This document shows positions 15,477 to 22,844 of a DNA stretch of 27,352 nucleotides, in pieces; position 1 is the first letter of the stretch, and each line of letters begins with the position of its first letter. The notes below the pieces were generated by a model that was given only the letters and a program-made list of their open reading frames with translations, made no database searches and had not been told where the DNA came from. Location of the stretch: positions 1 through 27,352 of the forward strand of contig DATBDZ010000170.1 in assembly GCA_036276235.1 (NCBI GenBank), written 5' to 3'. This stretch comes from JANWHF01 sp036276235 (GTDB taxonomy: Bacteria; Planctomycetota; Phycisphaerae; Tepidisphaerales; Tepidisphaeraceae). The translations under genes and the position numbers were made by a program.

Positions 15477-15782
15477 GTGGAAACGCAGGATCAACCGGGG
15501 GAATTCGTTCGAGCGATGCTCTCGTTTACCGAATGGTCGCTGCGCACATTGGGGCCGAAGTTTGTTGAACGAATGCAGCAGAAGACCGGCGACGCCACCA
15601 TCGAGGCGGTCGCCAGCAAATTGGTTCGCAGCATTTTAGAGAACGTTCGGGGAAATCGGGGCGATAACGAGCCGATCGACGCGGCGACTTTCGCGGCAGT
15701 GATGGATCAATTGGCCGCCCTGCATTTGCGGAATCGGTACGGCGCCCAAGCGGTAAGCGAGTCGGCTGTTCCGAATCCATAA
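15477..15782 (+). CDS. Hypothetical protein, helical
   Basis: I do not recognise this protein (101 aa from GTG at 15477). The GTG start has GGAG 7 bases upstream. The in-frame ATG at 15438 has no properly spaced site, and the codons between are AT-rich, unlike the rest. The sequence is mostly helical (FVRAMLSFTEWSLRTLGPKF, ATIEAVASKLVRSILENVRG, FAAVMDQLAALHLRNRYG) and has no membrane segment or cysteines. It lies 45 bases after the HTH-like gene on the same strand and may share its transcript. Confidence 0.6.
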   Translation: METQDQPGEFVRAMLSFTEWSLRTLGPKFVERMQQKTGDATIEAVASKLVRSILENVRGNRGDNEPIDAATFAAVMDQLAALHLRNRYGAQAVSESAVPNP

Positions 15783-15841
15783 AAAAAAGTGACGCGCGGG
15801 GGCAATCCTGCTATGCTATGTGCTGTCAGCTCGCCAACGGG

Positions 15842-16207
15842 ATGAATCGCATGTATACGCAACGCAACACTTACGGGTCACGGCCCCAGCCGGGCCGCGC
15901 GCCGTTCCGTCAGAATCGCCCGCAACGTCCCGCGCCGCCGCCTCGCGTGCGCAAGGGGCCGATCGGCCCATCGCGGCCGGCGGCCAAAGCGCCCGCCAGC
16001 GGCAAGGAACGCCGGCGCATGCGCAAGGCCACCACGCATCGCCTCGCGCGGATGCTGCACACGCAGTGCTCCAAGCTCGTCGCGCTCAATGGCGATGAGA
16101 TGTTCCTGCTGATCCGCACTACCCTGGGCGAAGGGTATCGCACCGGCGCCGGCGAAGCGCGGCGGCTGGCGCGAAAGCTGCTCCGCCTGCGGACGTCGGC
16201 GGCGTAA
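15842..16207 (+). CDS. Hypothetical very basic Pro/Arg-rich protein
   Basis: A 121-aa protein of unknown function from ATG at 15842; ATG at 15851 is equally possible. The first half is disordered and rich in Pro, Arg, Gln and Ala (PFRQNRPQRPAPPPRVRKGP). The second half is likely folded (HRLARMLHTQCSKLVALNGDEMFLLIRTTLGEG, then ARRLARKLLRLR). The high positive charge suggests nucleic-acid binding, possibly to the ribosome or DNA, but nothing in the sequence proves it. Confidence 0.6.
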   Translation: MNRMYTQRNTYGSRPQPGRAPFRQNRPQRPAPPPRVRKGPIGPSRPAAKAPASGKERRRMRKATTHRLARMLHTQCSKLVALNGDEMFLLIRTTLGEGYRTGAGEARRLARKLLRLRTSAA

Positions 16208-16268
16208 AGCAGCGACGGCACGCAAAGGTTTCCTGACCTGGCGCATTGGCGACTTGCACCGGGGCCGC

Positions 16269-16634
16269 ATGATCCGCTGCCATTCCTGTCCCTGCTGCGG
16301 TTCCCGAAAATACCGGCGGATGGCCCGCTCGTTCCGCCCCGGAACCTGGAAACAGTGCACCGCGTGCGGCGAGCAATACAAGCCGCCGACCTCCCTGTTT
16401 GTCTGCAGCGCCGCGTTGCTCCTTGGCTCGCTCGGATCGATGTCACTCTGGTGGATGGTGGTTCATCGCGGACCGCGAGAGCTACTGATCGTCGCCCTCT
16501 GTTTCGCGCTCTTCCCAACCTTAAGCGGCGCCACAATACTCATTCAATACATCAAAACGCCGCGCGGACCGCTGACGGGGTTCCCGGTTGTGCCGATGCA
16601 GGTCCCCCACTCCAATCACGCTCCCGATCATTGA
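16269..16634 (+). CDS. Small zinc-ribbon membrane protein (hypothetical)
   Basis: A 121-aa protein from ATG at 16269 (a TTG at 16254 would add five residues). The N-terminus holds clustered cysteines, CHSCPCCG at 4-11 and CTACG at 30-34, consistent with a zinc ribbon. Two hydrophobic segments follow: LFVCSAALLLGSLGSMSLWW (about 43-62) and LLIVALCFALFPTLSGATIL (about 72-91). The C-terminal tail is short and polar. The ribbon and membrane combination echoes the large paralogs at 3431-10177, but the order and sequence differ, so common ancestry cannot be claimed. Function unknown. Confidence 0.65.
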   Translation: MIRCHSCPCCGSRKYRRMARSFRPGTWKQCTACGEQYKPPTSLFVCSAALLLGSLGSMSLWWMVVHRGPRELLIVALCFALFPTLSGATILIQYIKTPRGPLTGFPVVPMQVPHSNHAPDH

Positions 16635-16642
16635 AGACGATT

Positions 16643-16658
16643 TTGGCACAAGTCTTGC
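16643..16658 (+). promoter_or_regulatory. Sigma-54-type promoter upstream of the phasin-ubiB pair
   Basis: TTGGCAC, five bases, then TTGC gives GG and GC separated by exactly 10 bases, the -24/-12 signature of RpoN promoters. Transcription would start near 16670, about 100 bases before the phasin-like gene. No enhancer-binding regulator gene is in the window. Confidence 0.6.
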
Positions 16659-16773
16659 CGATTCCTGCGTAAAGGCGGCAATGGGTTTCAAACGCGCCTG
16701 CGTCACCGCGTGGTGATTAATGTGCATGGGCGACTAGAATCATCTGGCTCAAACCGAAAGGACCAAACCCGCC

Positions 16774-17178
16774 ATGAAATCGCTTGTGATGAAATCGATT
16801 TACGCCGGCCTTGGGTTGCTGGGGGAGGGGAGCAAATCCGTCCAGCAGCTTGCCCGCGAGGTGGCGCATAAGGCCAACATTTCCGAAAAGGAAGGGGAAA
16901 AAATTGCCAGACAGTTGCGGCATCATTCGCAAAAGGCGATTCATACGATTCAGAAAACGCTCAATGCCGAAGTAAACAAGGCAGTAAAGGCGATTCATGC
17001 CGCAACGAAAACCACAAAAAAACGCAAAGCGCCCGCCCGCGGTAAGACGAACCGCCGCGCCGCCGGCGCCAACGGCTCCGCCCGAGCCGGCCGCACGGCC
17101 CACTCCAGCCCCACGGCCCGCTCCGGCGGCGCGGCCCGCGCCCGCCGAACCAGCCGCGCCTCCCGCGCCGCCCATTAA
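16774..17178 (+). CDS. PhaF-like phasin-domain protein with histone-like basic tail
   Basis: A 134-aa protein. The first 80 residues (MKSLVMKSIYAGLGLLGEGS, LAREVAHKANISEKEGEKIA, then a helical stretch ending VNKAVKAIHAATK) match the layout of the PhaF/phasin-like family (COG3937). In that family a GLGLL start, an ISEEEGEK turn and a long amphipathic helix are usual. The last 55 residues are Lys/Arg/Ala-rich (KKRKAPARGKTNRRAAG and on), like a histone H1 tail, as also seen in PhaF, which binds DNA and storage granules. A weak ribosome site (AAAGGA) is 12 bases upstream of the ATG. The tail overlaps the start of the ubiB-like gene by 182 bp in another frame. Phasin-like genes next to AarF kinases are a known pairing to my recollection. 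Confidence 0.7.
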   Translation: MKSLVMKSIYAGLGLLGEGSKSVQQLAREVAHKANISEKEGEKIARQLRHHSQKAIHTIQKTLNAEVNKAVKAIHAATKTTKKRKAPARGKTNRRAAGANGSARAGRTAHSSPTARSGGAARARRTSRASRAAH

Positions 17179-18874
17179 GCCGGAAACGGCGGTGCCGCCG
17201 CCGAAGGATACCGGCTCGCGATTCCGCTTCGCCGGCGATCTGGCGCGCGCCGCAGATGTCGCGCGCGTGCTCGCCAAGTACGGCCTTGCCCAATGGCTGT
17301 CCGACAGTGACTTTGAGCCGGTTCGCAACGCGCTCAAGAGCGAGACCGGCGAATCGCTCATGGCGCAGCCATTTGAAGCGCGGGTGCGCCTCGCGCTGAC
17401 TGACCTTGGCGCGACGTATATCAAGCTCGGGCAGATGCTCAGCACGCGCGCCGATCTGGTCGGGCAGGATCTGGCAAACGAGCTGACCAAGCTGCAGGCG
17501 CAAACGCCCGCCGACGCGCCGGCGGTTGCCCGAAAAGTCGTCGAGACCGAATTGGGGTTGCCGATCGAGGAGATCTTTTCTGAGTTCGATGAAACCGCGC
17601 TGGCGTCAGCGTCCATCGGCCAGGTGCATCGCGCGCGGCTCAAGACGGGCAAGCGCGTCGTCGTCAAAGTGCAGCATCCGGGCATCGAAGGAATCATCCG
17701 CCGCGATCTGGATATTCTCGGATTCCTGGCCGAGATGGCGGAGATGAACGACACGCTCAAGCGATATCAACCGCTCAGCATTGTCAAGGAATTTGGCCGT
17801 ACGATGCTCAATGAGCTGGATTTTCGCCGCGAGCTGCGAAACCTGCAGGCGTTTCGGCGCAACTTTGCCAAGGATAAAACGATCGTATTTCCCAAGCCGT
17901 ATCCCGAATTGGCCAGCGGGCGCGTCTTCACGATGCAGAGCCTTTCGGGTGTGGCGGTTTCCGATTCGGCGGCAATCGACAAGCTCAAGGTCGATCGCTC
18001 CGAGCTCGCGAAGCGCGGCGCGAATGTTTTTATCCGGATGATGTTTCGCGACGGGTTCTATCACGCCGATCCTCATCCGGGGAATTTTCTGCTTTTGCGC
18101 GATGGGCGGATCGGCCTGCTCGACGCGGGAATGGTCGGCCGCATCGACGACAACTTCCGCCGGCAGATCGAAGACATCCTCCTGGCGGCAGGCGATCGCG
18201 ACGCGGATCGTCTGACCGACGCCGTCACGCGCGTCTGTGGATCGCCGCGCGAGCTGGATCGCGTTGCTCTCAGCTCCGCCCTTTCCGATCTGTTTCAGGA
18301 ATATGGCACGCAAGCCGTCGGGCAGTTTGACGTCGGCGGCGCACTGACCGCCGTCACCGATATTCTTCACGAGCACAAGCTGGTGATGCCCGGCCGGCTG
18401 TCGATGCTGATCAAATGCCTGATCCTTCTTGAAGGCACCGGCCGCCTGCTCAGCCCATCGTTCAGCCTCGCCGAGCTTCTGGCCCCGTGGCGGCAAAAGT
18501 TGTTGTGGCGGCGATTTTCCCCCGAGGCGCGGCTGCGCAACATGCGCCTGGCGATGGTCGATTGGGATCGGCTCTCACAAACGGTGCCGCGACTTGCTTC
18601 ACGATTGGTCGAGCAGGTCGAAAGCGGCAAATTCGCCTTCCGCCTGGAGCATCGGCATCTTAAGTCTGCCGCCAATCGGCTCGTCGCCGGGATGTTCGTC
18701 AGCGCGCTGCTGATCGGTTCGACGCTGCTTCTGGGAATGAGCGTGCGGCCGACGATTTGGGGAATCTCCGTGCCGGGCGTGATCGGTTATCTCGCCGCCG
18801 TGGTGTTTGGCGCGCGCATGGTTTGGATCAACCGGGATAAGAAAGTCGTGAACAGCGATAGCGACTGGGACTGA
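16997..18874 (+). CDS. UbiB/AarF/ABC1 family atypical kinase
   Basis: A 625-aa protein kinase-like ATPase of the UbiB (ABC1) family, which in known members supports ubiquinone biosynthesis or membrane lipid handling. Residues 1-70 are a Pro/Ala-rich linker of low complexity. The family hallmarks follow: KLGQ at 143-146, the alanine-loop-like ASASIGQVH near 203-211, VVVKVQHPG with the catalytic-site lysine, NELDFRRE, HADPHPGN at 356-363, and LLDAGMVG at about 375-382. Two C-terminal helices (MFVSALLIGSTLLLGMSV and VIGYLAAVVFGARMVW) anchor it in the membrane. Oddity: the metal-binding motif is DAG, where the family usually has DFG. The start could be further in, because the first 70 residues overlap the phasin-like gene. 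Behind a sigma-54-type promoter with the phasin gene. Confidence 0.92.
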   Translation: MPQRKPQKNAKRPPAVRRTAAPPAPTAPPEPAARPTPAPRPAPAARPAPAEPAAPPAPPIKPETAVPPPKDTGSRFRFAGDLARAADVARVLAKYGLAQWLSDSDFEPVRNALKSETGESLMAQPFEARVRLALTDLGATYIKLGQMLSTRADLVGQDLANELTKLQAQTPADAPAVARKVVETELGLPIEEIFSEFDETALASASIGQVHRARLKTGKRVVVKVQHPGIEGIIRRDLDILGFLAEMAEMNDTLKRYQPLSIVKEFGRTMLNELDFRRELRNLQAFRRNFAKDKTIVFPKPYPELASGRVFTMQSLSGVAVSDSAAIDKLKVDRSELAKRGANVFIRMMFRDGFYHADPHPGNFLLLRDGRIGLLDAGMVGRIDDNFRRQIEDILLAAGDRDADRLTDAVTRVCGSPRELDRVALSSALSDLFQEYGTQAVGQFDVGGALTAVTDILHEHKLVMPGRLSMLIKCLILLEGTGRLLSPSFSLAELLAPWRQKLLWRRFSPEARLRNMRLAMVDWDRLSQTVPRLASRLVEQVESGKFAFRLEHRHLKSAANRLVAGMFVSALLIGSTLLLGMSVRPTIWGISVPGVIGYLAAVVFGARMVWINRDKKVVNSDSDWD

Positions 18875-18882
18875 GGGACCGC

Positions 18883-19164
18883 ATGCAATTCAAACTGGCA
18901 GACCTTGCGTCATTGAAGCGAAGCCTCTGGGGAGCTGTGTCAGCAATGTCGGGCGGCGGAGCGGTGTACCTATTTGCCAGCGGCGCCGCTATCCAAGTCT
19001 ATCACTCCAAGAACATGGTCATCCTTGGATTGATTGTAATTTCGGCGGCGACGGGTGTTATCGGATTGATGCGCGGCGGCGTGTCTACGGTGTTGTCCGG
19101 ATTGGGCCTCGCGATGAGCGCTCTTGCGGCACTGATAGTTATTGTAGCCAGCGGCTCGCGCTAG
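18883..19164 (+). CDS. Small membrane protein (hypothetical)
   Basis: A 93-aa protein with three likely membrane helices: WGAVSAMSGGGAVYLFASGA, MVILGLIVISAATGVIGLM and VLSGLGLAMSALAALIVIVA. The ATG at 18883 follows the ubiB stop by eight bases and its ribosome site (GAGGGA) overlaps that stop, so it is probably co-translated with the kinase. I do not recognise the family. It could be a partner of the kinase in the membrane. Confidence 0.7.
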   Translation: MQFKLADLASLKRSLWGAVSAMSGGGAVYLFASGAAIQVYHSKNMVILGLIVISAATGVIGLMRGGVSTVLSGLGLAMSALAALIVIVASGSR

Positions 19165-19198
19165 CTGATCTGGAAACGGTGACGATCCAGCCGGAACG

Positions 19199-19442
19199 CC
19201 ACGGGCATGCTGTCGCAAGCCCATGCCACCCAATTTTGCAGTAGCACCCGAGCTGTGTGGCATCGGTGCCACGGGTGCCATGCCTCACGCTTGCGTGAGC
19301 ATGTGTTTCGGACGCCTGCGCAGGGAAATGGTGATCGGAAGAAAGACATGCCCACGCTTGCGTTACGCAAGCGTGGGACATGGCGCCCAATTGAGTGCCA
19401 CCACAAAGCGGGTGGCATGGGCTTGCGATAGCGTGCCCGTGG
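19199..19442. repeat. Composite inverted repeat of a 33-bp dispersed element
   Basis: A 33-bp sequence at 19199-19231 (CCACGGGCATGC, TGTCGCAAGCCC, ATGCCACCC) is repeated on the opposite strand at 19410-19442 with 2 mismatches. Between the arms lie further hairpins: TGGCA/TGCCA near 19258, CTCACGC/GCGTGAG near 19285, and the long hairpin at 19351. A third, diverged copy of the same element sits at 25717. No protein-coding frame is convincing across this stretch. Confidence 0.8.
19351..19377. repeat. Perfect 12-bp hairpin inside the dispersed repeat
   Basis: CCCACGCTTGCG and CGCAAGCGTGGG are separated by TTA and form a perfect stem. The flanking CATG/ACATG extends the symmetry. No T-run follows, so I regard it as a repeat rather than a terminator. 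Confidence 0.8.
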
Positions 19443-19543
19443 CGTTTGTAGACAACCGCCAAAAATTTCAGAGCAGGTACCTGCAAACTCTGGCTGGATT
19501 ACGCGAGTGGGCCTTAATGCTTCGAGTGCTGTTCGAGAAACTC

Positions 19544-19599
19544 GGCGGGCTGTGCCCGCCCTACGGCAAACGCGGCGCGGAGGGCGGGCACCGCCCGCC
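19544..19599. repeat. Pair of GGCGGGC REP-like palindromes
   Basis: GGCGGGC-TGT-GCCCGCC (19544-19560) is followed by CTAC. A second GGCGGGC-ACC-GCCCGCC occurs at 19583-19599. The same word family (GTAGGG(C/T)GGG with its complement) appears at 22757-22844. Confidence 0.75.
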
Positions 19600-19668
19600 G
19601 CCTTCGTGTTTCGCTGGTGCGCCGCATGACAATTCTCTTTCAAGAGGCACGGAAGTGGTGATCGGGGC

Positions 19669-20409
19669 TCAAAACCGCCGGCGGAGTTCCATGCCGAGGT
19701 TTTGCTTGATGCGGCGGGCGGCGAGGTCGTCGAGCAATTGCCGCAGGCCCTTGGCGGCGGCGGGCTTCGGCTCGTCGAATCGTACGCCGAGGCGGCTGCT
19801 GCTGATCGATAGGCGCTGCGTGTTGCAGAGCGTCGCCGACAGCTCGATGCGCCGGCCGGCCAGCGTCATCAGCGAGATGGCAAGCCGCGATGTCTCGCCC
19901 GGCTCAATTGCTTCTTTTCCGCCGGGGCAAACCAGCGAAGCGCCGGTTGGGCTGATATCCCAGATCCAGGCGGAGAAGTTTTGCTCCGGCAGGCCGGGGA
20001 TCGTCGCCGTCACGTCGGCGCAAATTTCAAGTCCATCCGGCACTGATTCGCGCGAATCGCAGCGGCGTTCGACGGTATTGATCTCGTTCTCTTGCGGTCG
20101 GCCAATCAACGCGTAGCGATTGAGCCACTTCTTTCGCTGCGTGAGGATTTTCGTGTCGAAGAAGATGCCTTGCTGGGCCGTCTTGAAATAGACTTCGACC
20201 ACAGTTTTATTGTCGATCAGCTCTTCCAACTGGCGGCCGGTGCCTTCCATGACCTGCGCCCAGATTCCCAGATGCGTATCCTGGTCGTCGGCGGCGAGGA
20301 ATTGGATGCACAGCCGCGCATTGGCGCCGGAGGATTGCTTGGCTTTGATCAGCGCGATCTGACGCCGGGCGATCGCCTGCTCCACTAACTGTTCTTTGGC
20401 ACTGACCAT
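19669..20409 (-). CDS. PilZ domain protein (YcgR-like)
   Basis: A 246-aa cytoplasmic protein. The ATG at 20409 (MVSAKEQLVEQAIARRQIAL) is preferred over the longer frame, whose first 42 residues look non-coding. The N-terminal part (about 1-110) is a beta-barrel-like module reminiscent of the YcgR N-terminal domain (ARLCIQFLAADD, then VVEVYFKTAQQGIFFDTKIL). The C-terminal PilZ domain starts at VERRCDSRE, the RxxxR di-GMP-binding arginines, and includes DISPTGASLV, the (D/N)xSxxG motif. It probably senses cyclic di-GMP and adjusts motility, adhesion or polysaccharide export. It is divergent from the ECF sigma factor gene. The partner protein is not in the window. Confidence 0.82.
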   Translation of the reverse strand: MVSAKEQLVEQAIARRQIALIKAKQSSGANARLCIQFLAADDQDTHLGIWAQVMEGTGRQLEELIDNKTVVEVYFKTAQQGIFFDTKILTQRKKWLNRYALIGRPQENEINTVERRCDSRESVPDGLEICADVTATIPGLPEQNFSAWIWDISPTGASLVCPGGKEAIEPGETSRLAISLMTLAGRRIELSATLCNTQRLSISSSRLGVRFDEPKPAAAKGLRQLLDDLAARRIKQNLGMELRRRF

Positions 20410-20765
20410 AGTGATAGGCCCTGTCGCAACTCCACCTTGGGACAGTATCAATATCGTGCTGGCGCCCCGGCGGCTGAACTGCCCGCAGGCTACAAATATC
20501 GACGTAGCGGCTCCGAAACAATGCGCGAATTGCAATCACTTTGCCGGTTTTTAAGCAGACCATTTGGCGCAAATTCCCCTTTCAAGCAGGATATGGGCGG
20601 CTGAGGTCCGAAATTGTTGAAATGGACCAAGACAGCCCGCCGTCTTTTGATGAGAATTGGTTGTTCGGTGCAACCGTAAGTCCGGGCTTTGGAGAAGAGG
20701 ACTAAAAGAAACTGCATCTGCTTGAGCCCAAATCGGACCTTCGCTCCGCACGCAATGCCATCAGC
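20410..20765. other. Divergent intergenic region between pilZ-like and ECF sigma genes
   Basis: About 356 bases with no supported gene. It should hold the promoters of both flanking genes. I see no clear -35/-10 pair, sigma-54 site or palindrome. The AT-richer part (20530-20710) is nearest the sigma gene. Confidence 0.4.
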
Positions 20766-22679
20766 GTGCGCCGGGTTGCTGCGCGCTTTGACCGCGGGGC
20801 CGACGATTTGCTGGCGGAATTCGCGGCAACCGGGGGGCATGATTGCTTTGAGGAGATTGTCCGCCGCTATAGCGCGATGGTGCTGAATGTCTGCCGGCAG
20901 ACAACCGGCCATCGCGAGGATGCCGAGGACGCGGCGCAGGCGGTGTTTCTGGTGCTCGCGGAGCGATTGCGCGCGGGCGAGACCATTCGCAGCCCCGGCG
21001 CCTGGCTTCAGCAAGTCGCGCGGCGGGCGTCGGTGGATATCCGCCGATCGCGCGCCCGACGCCGCAAGCGCGAGCGCGATCGGGCGATCGATCCCGCCGC
21101 CGCCACTTCCGATTCACCTGCCGATGATGCCATCGCGCGAATCATCCGCGAAGAGCTGGATCGACTGCCCGCCAAGTATCGCATTCCGCTGGTCCTGCAT
21201 TATTTCAATGGCCACAACTTCGTCGAGGCGGCCAAAGAGCTGGGCATCAAGCCTTCGACGCTGGGCGTGCGGCTGTTTCGCGGCCGCAAGATCCTCGCGC
21301 AAAAGCTCGCGCGGCGAGGAGTGACGATCTCCACCATCGCGCTGGCAACGCTTCTGGCGTCGGTGGTGCGGCGAAGTGTTTCTGATGCGTTGGTCCGCTC
21401 GATGGCAAAAGCCGCGGCCGGCGGCGGAGCGGGATCGCCCCTCGTGGCGGGGCCGGCCCTCGGCCACGGGCTGACCGTTTTTTTGGGTTCGTCGCATCTG
21501 AAGCTGCTGGCGACAGCCGCGCTGCTCGCGGCGGCGGCGGTCGGTGCGCGGGCTGCCGTCCAATGGCATGGCGATTTGCCGCTTCGCATGGAGCTGCGGC
21601 AGTTGCTCCCTTCAATGGGCGATATCCGCTCGAGAATTCCGCACCTGCATGCCCAGGCGGCGGCGACGCAGGATGTTCAAGGGCTTGCAGAAAAATCGCT
21701 CGCGAGCGGTGATTCGCCGGTGCCGTTAAATGACCCGCGCGGCGCGATCTCCGATCCTCTCCATGGCTACGGGACATCTTCAAGGTTGGTTGCTCCGGGA
21801 ATCGCAAATGTAGCGGATGCAAGCAATGCGCGGTCAACGATCTCTCCGAAGATCGGCAGCGGCTCGCCGTTCGCGCCTTCGGCGGCGTCCGTTCGTGGCT
21901 CGACGCAGCTTGCAGCCGATCCACCGCCGCTGAAGTTTTCCGCCCCGAAGTCCGCCGACTCTGGGTTCGCCGGCGCACCCGTTCATGTCGCATCCGCCGG
22001 CCAGTCCGGGCGCGGCGTCGTGCCGCCGTCATCCGCACCGGGACATGTGACAAGTCCGACAAACACCGCCGGTCCAACGAACACCTCGGGCATGAACGCC
22101 GGCTCGACCGTGCAGCCCGGCGGCAACCCGGGCCAGCCGCAATCCACCGCTTCGCCGATCAATACATTGCATCCTGGCGTTTACTCGCCGGCGTGGTGGG
22201 GAACATCCGACGCACCAAACGCCGCCACGACGTTCATCTGGGATCGCAGCGCCTCGCAAGGCGCATTTGGCGCGATCGACTCGGTGCAATTAACCCTGCA
22301 CGCTTCATCCCCCGATTCCGCCCCGCAGCTCGCGTTCCTCGACAAGGCCGCGGCAGACTTACCGCCGGGATACAAATCCTTGGGAGTCTGGGCGATCGCC
22401 GCCGATCAACCGCTCGGATCGCTCAAAGCGGAAGTGCGGTTCGATGCGAACACGCTCAAGCAACTCGGCGGCGATACATCGCACATCACGCTGTGGGGTT
22501 ACGACGGAGCGTGGAAGAAGCTGGGGACAACAAACGATCTGGAATCAGGCGTCATTTCCGGCGAGGGGAACAATCTTCAATTCATCACTGTAGCCGTGCC
22601 GGAGCCAACAGCGCTCGCGCTCGCCATGCTCGGGGCCGCGGGCCTCCTGCTGCGTCGCAGATCTCGGCGAGAGTCGTAG
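20766..22679 (+). CDS. ECF sigma factor with transmembrane extension and C-terminal PEP-CTERM signal
   Basis: A 637-aa fusion from GTG at 20766. Residues 27-97 are sigma region 2 (CFEEIVRRYSAMVLNVCRQ, EDAEDAAQAVFLVLAERLR, PGAWLQQVARRASVDIRRSR). Residues about 119-172 are region 4 (LDRLPAKYRIPLVLHYFNGH, then EAAKELGIKPSTLGVRLFRG). A helix-prone stretch starts at 186. A membrane helix (LKLLATAALLAAAAVGARAA, about 245-264) follows the kind of linker typical of planctomycetal ECF factors. Residues 270-455 are low complexity (Ser/Pro/Thr/Gly). Residues about 455-605 look like a beta-sandwich domain. The last 27 residues are a textbook PEP-CTERM signal: VPEP at 611-614, the hydrophobic TALALAMLGAAGLLL, and RRRSRR. 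The frame is continuous. An anti-sigma factor gene is not next to it. Confidence 0.88.
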   Translation: MRRVAARFDRGADDLLAEFAATGGHDCFEEIVRRYSAMVLNVCRQTTGHREDAEDAAQAVFLVLAERLRAGETIRSPGAWLQQVARRASVDIRRSRARRRKRERDRAIDPAAATSDSPADDAIARIIREELDRLPAKYRIPLVLHYFNGHNFVEAAKELGIKPSTLGVRLFRGRKILAQKLARRGVTISTIALATLLASVVRRSVSDALVRSMAKAAAGGGAGSPLVAGPALGHGLTVFLGSSHLKLLATAALLAAAAVGARAAVQWHGDLPLRMELRQLLPSMGDIRSRIPHLHAQAAATQDVQGLAEKSLASGDSPVPLNDPRGAISDPLHGYGTSSRLVAPGIANVADASNARSTISPKIGSGSPFAPSAASVRGSTQLAADPPPLKFSAPKSADSGFAGAPVHVASAGQSGRGVVPPSSAPGHVTSPTNTAGPTNTSGMNAGSTVQPGGNPGQPQSTASPINTLHPGVYSPAWWGTSDAPNAATTFIWDRSASQGAFGAIDSVQLTLHASSPDSAPQLAFLDKAAADLPPGYKSLGVWAIAADQPLGSLKAEVRFDANTLKQLGGDTSHITLWGYDGAWKKLGTTNDLESGVISGEGNNLQFITVAVPEPTALALAMLGAAGLLLRRRSRRES

Positions 22680-22756
22680 TTCATTGTTCGCGGGTGTGGC
22701 GCAGCCGCATGGCCGTTCAGCATGACATTTCTTTGCAGCGGCATTGCAGCAGGTAG

Positions 22757-22844
22757 GGCGGGATTTATCCCGCCGCTCTTCCCTTGTAGGGTGGGTGTAC
22801 TCGCCCACCATGAGCGACGTGGTGGGCGATTACGCCCACCCTAC
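22757..22844. repeat. REP-like palindrome cluster
   Basis: GGCGGGAT-TT-ATCCCGCC (22757-22774) is followed by two 24-bp arms, 22786-22809 (GTAGGGTGGGTGTACTCGCC, then CACC) and 22821-22844. The arms are inverted copies with two mismatches across an 11-base spacer. Each arm is itself a small hairpin (GGTGGGCG-ATTA-CGCCCACC). The upstream part of the next gene's open frame is merely this repeat in translation. Confidence 0.85.

Noticed and set aside
16717..17760. 347-codon minus-strand frame rich in Ala, Gly and Ser
   Set aside because: Shadow of the phasin and UbiB genes; composition-driven, with no family features.
17606..18496. 296-codon minus-strand frame
   Set aside because: Antisense to the UbiB catalytic core, which has all of its motifs on the plus strand.
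19223..20116. 297-codon plus-strand frame
   Set aside because: It runs through palindromic repeats and then antisense to the PilZ gene.
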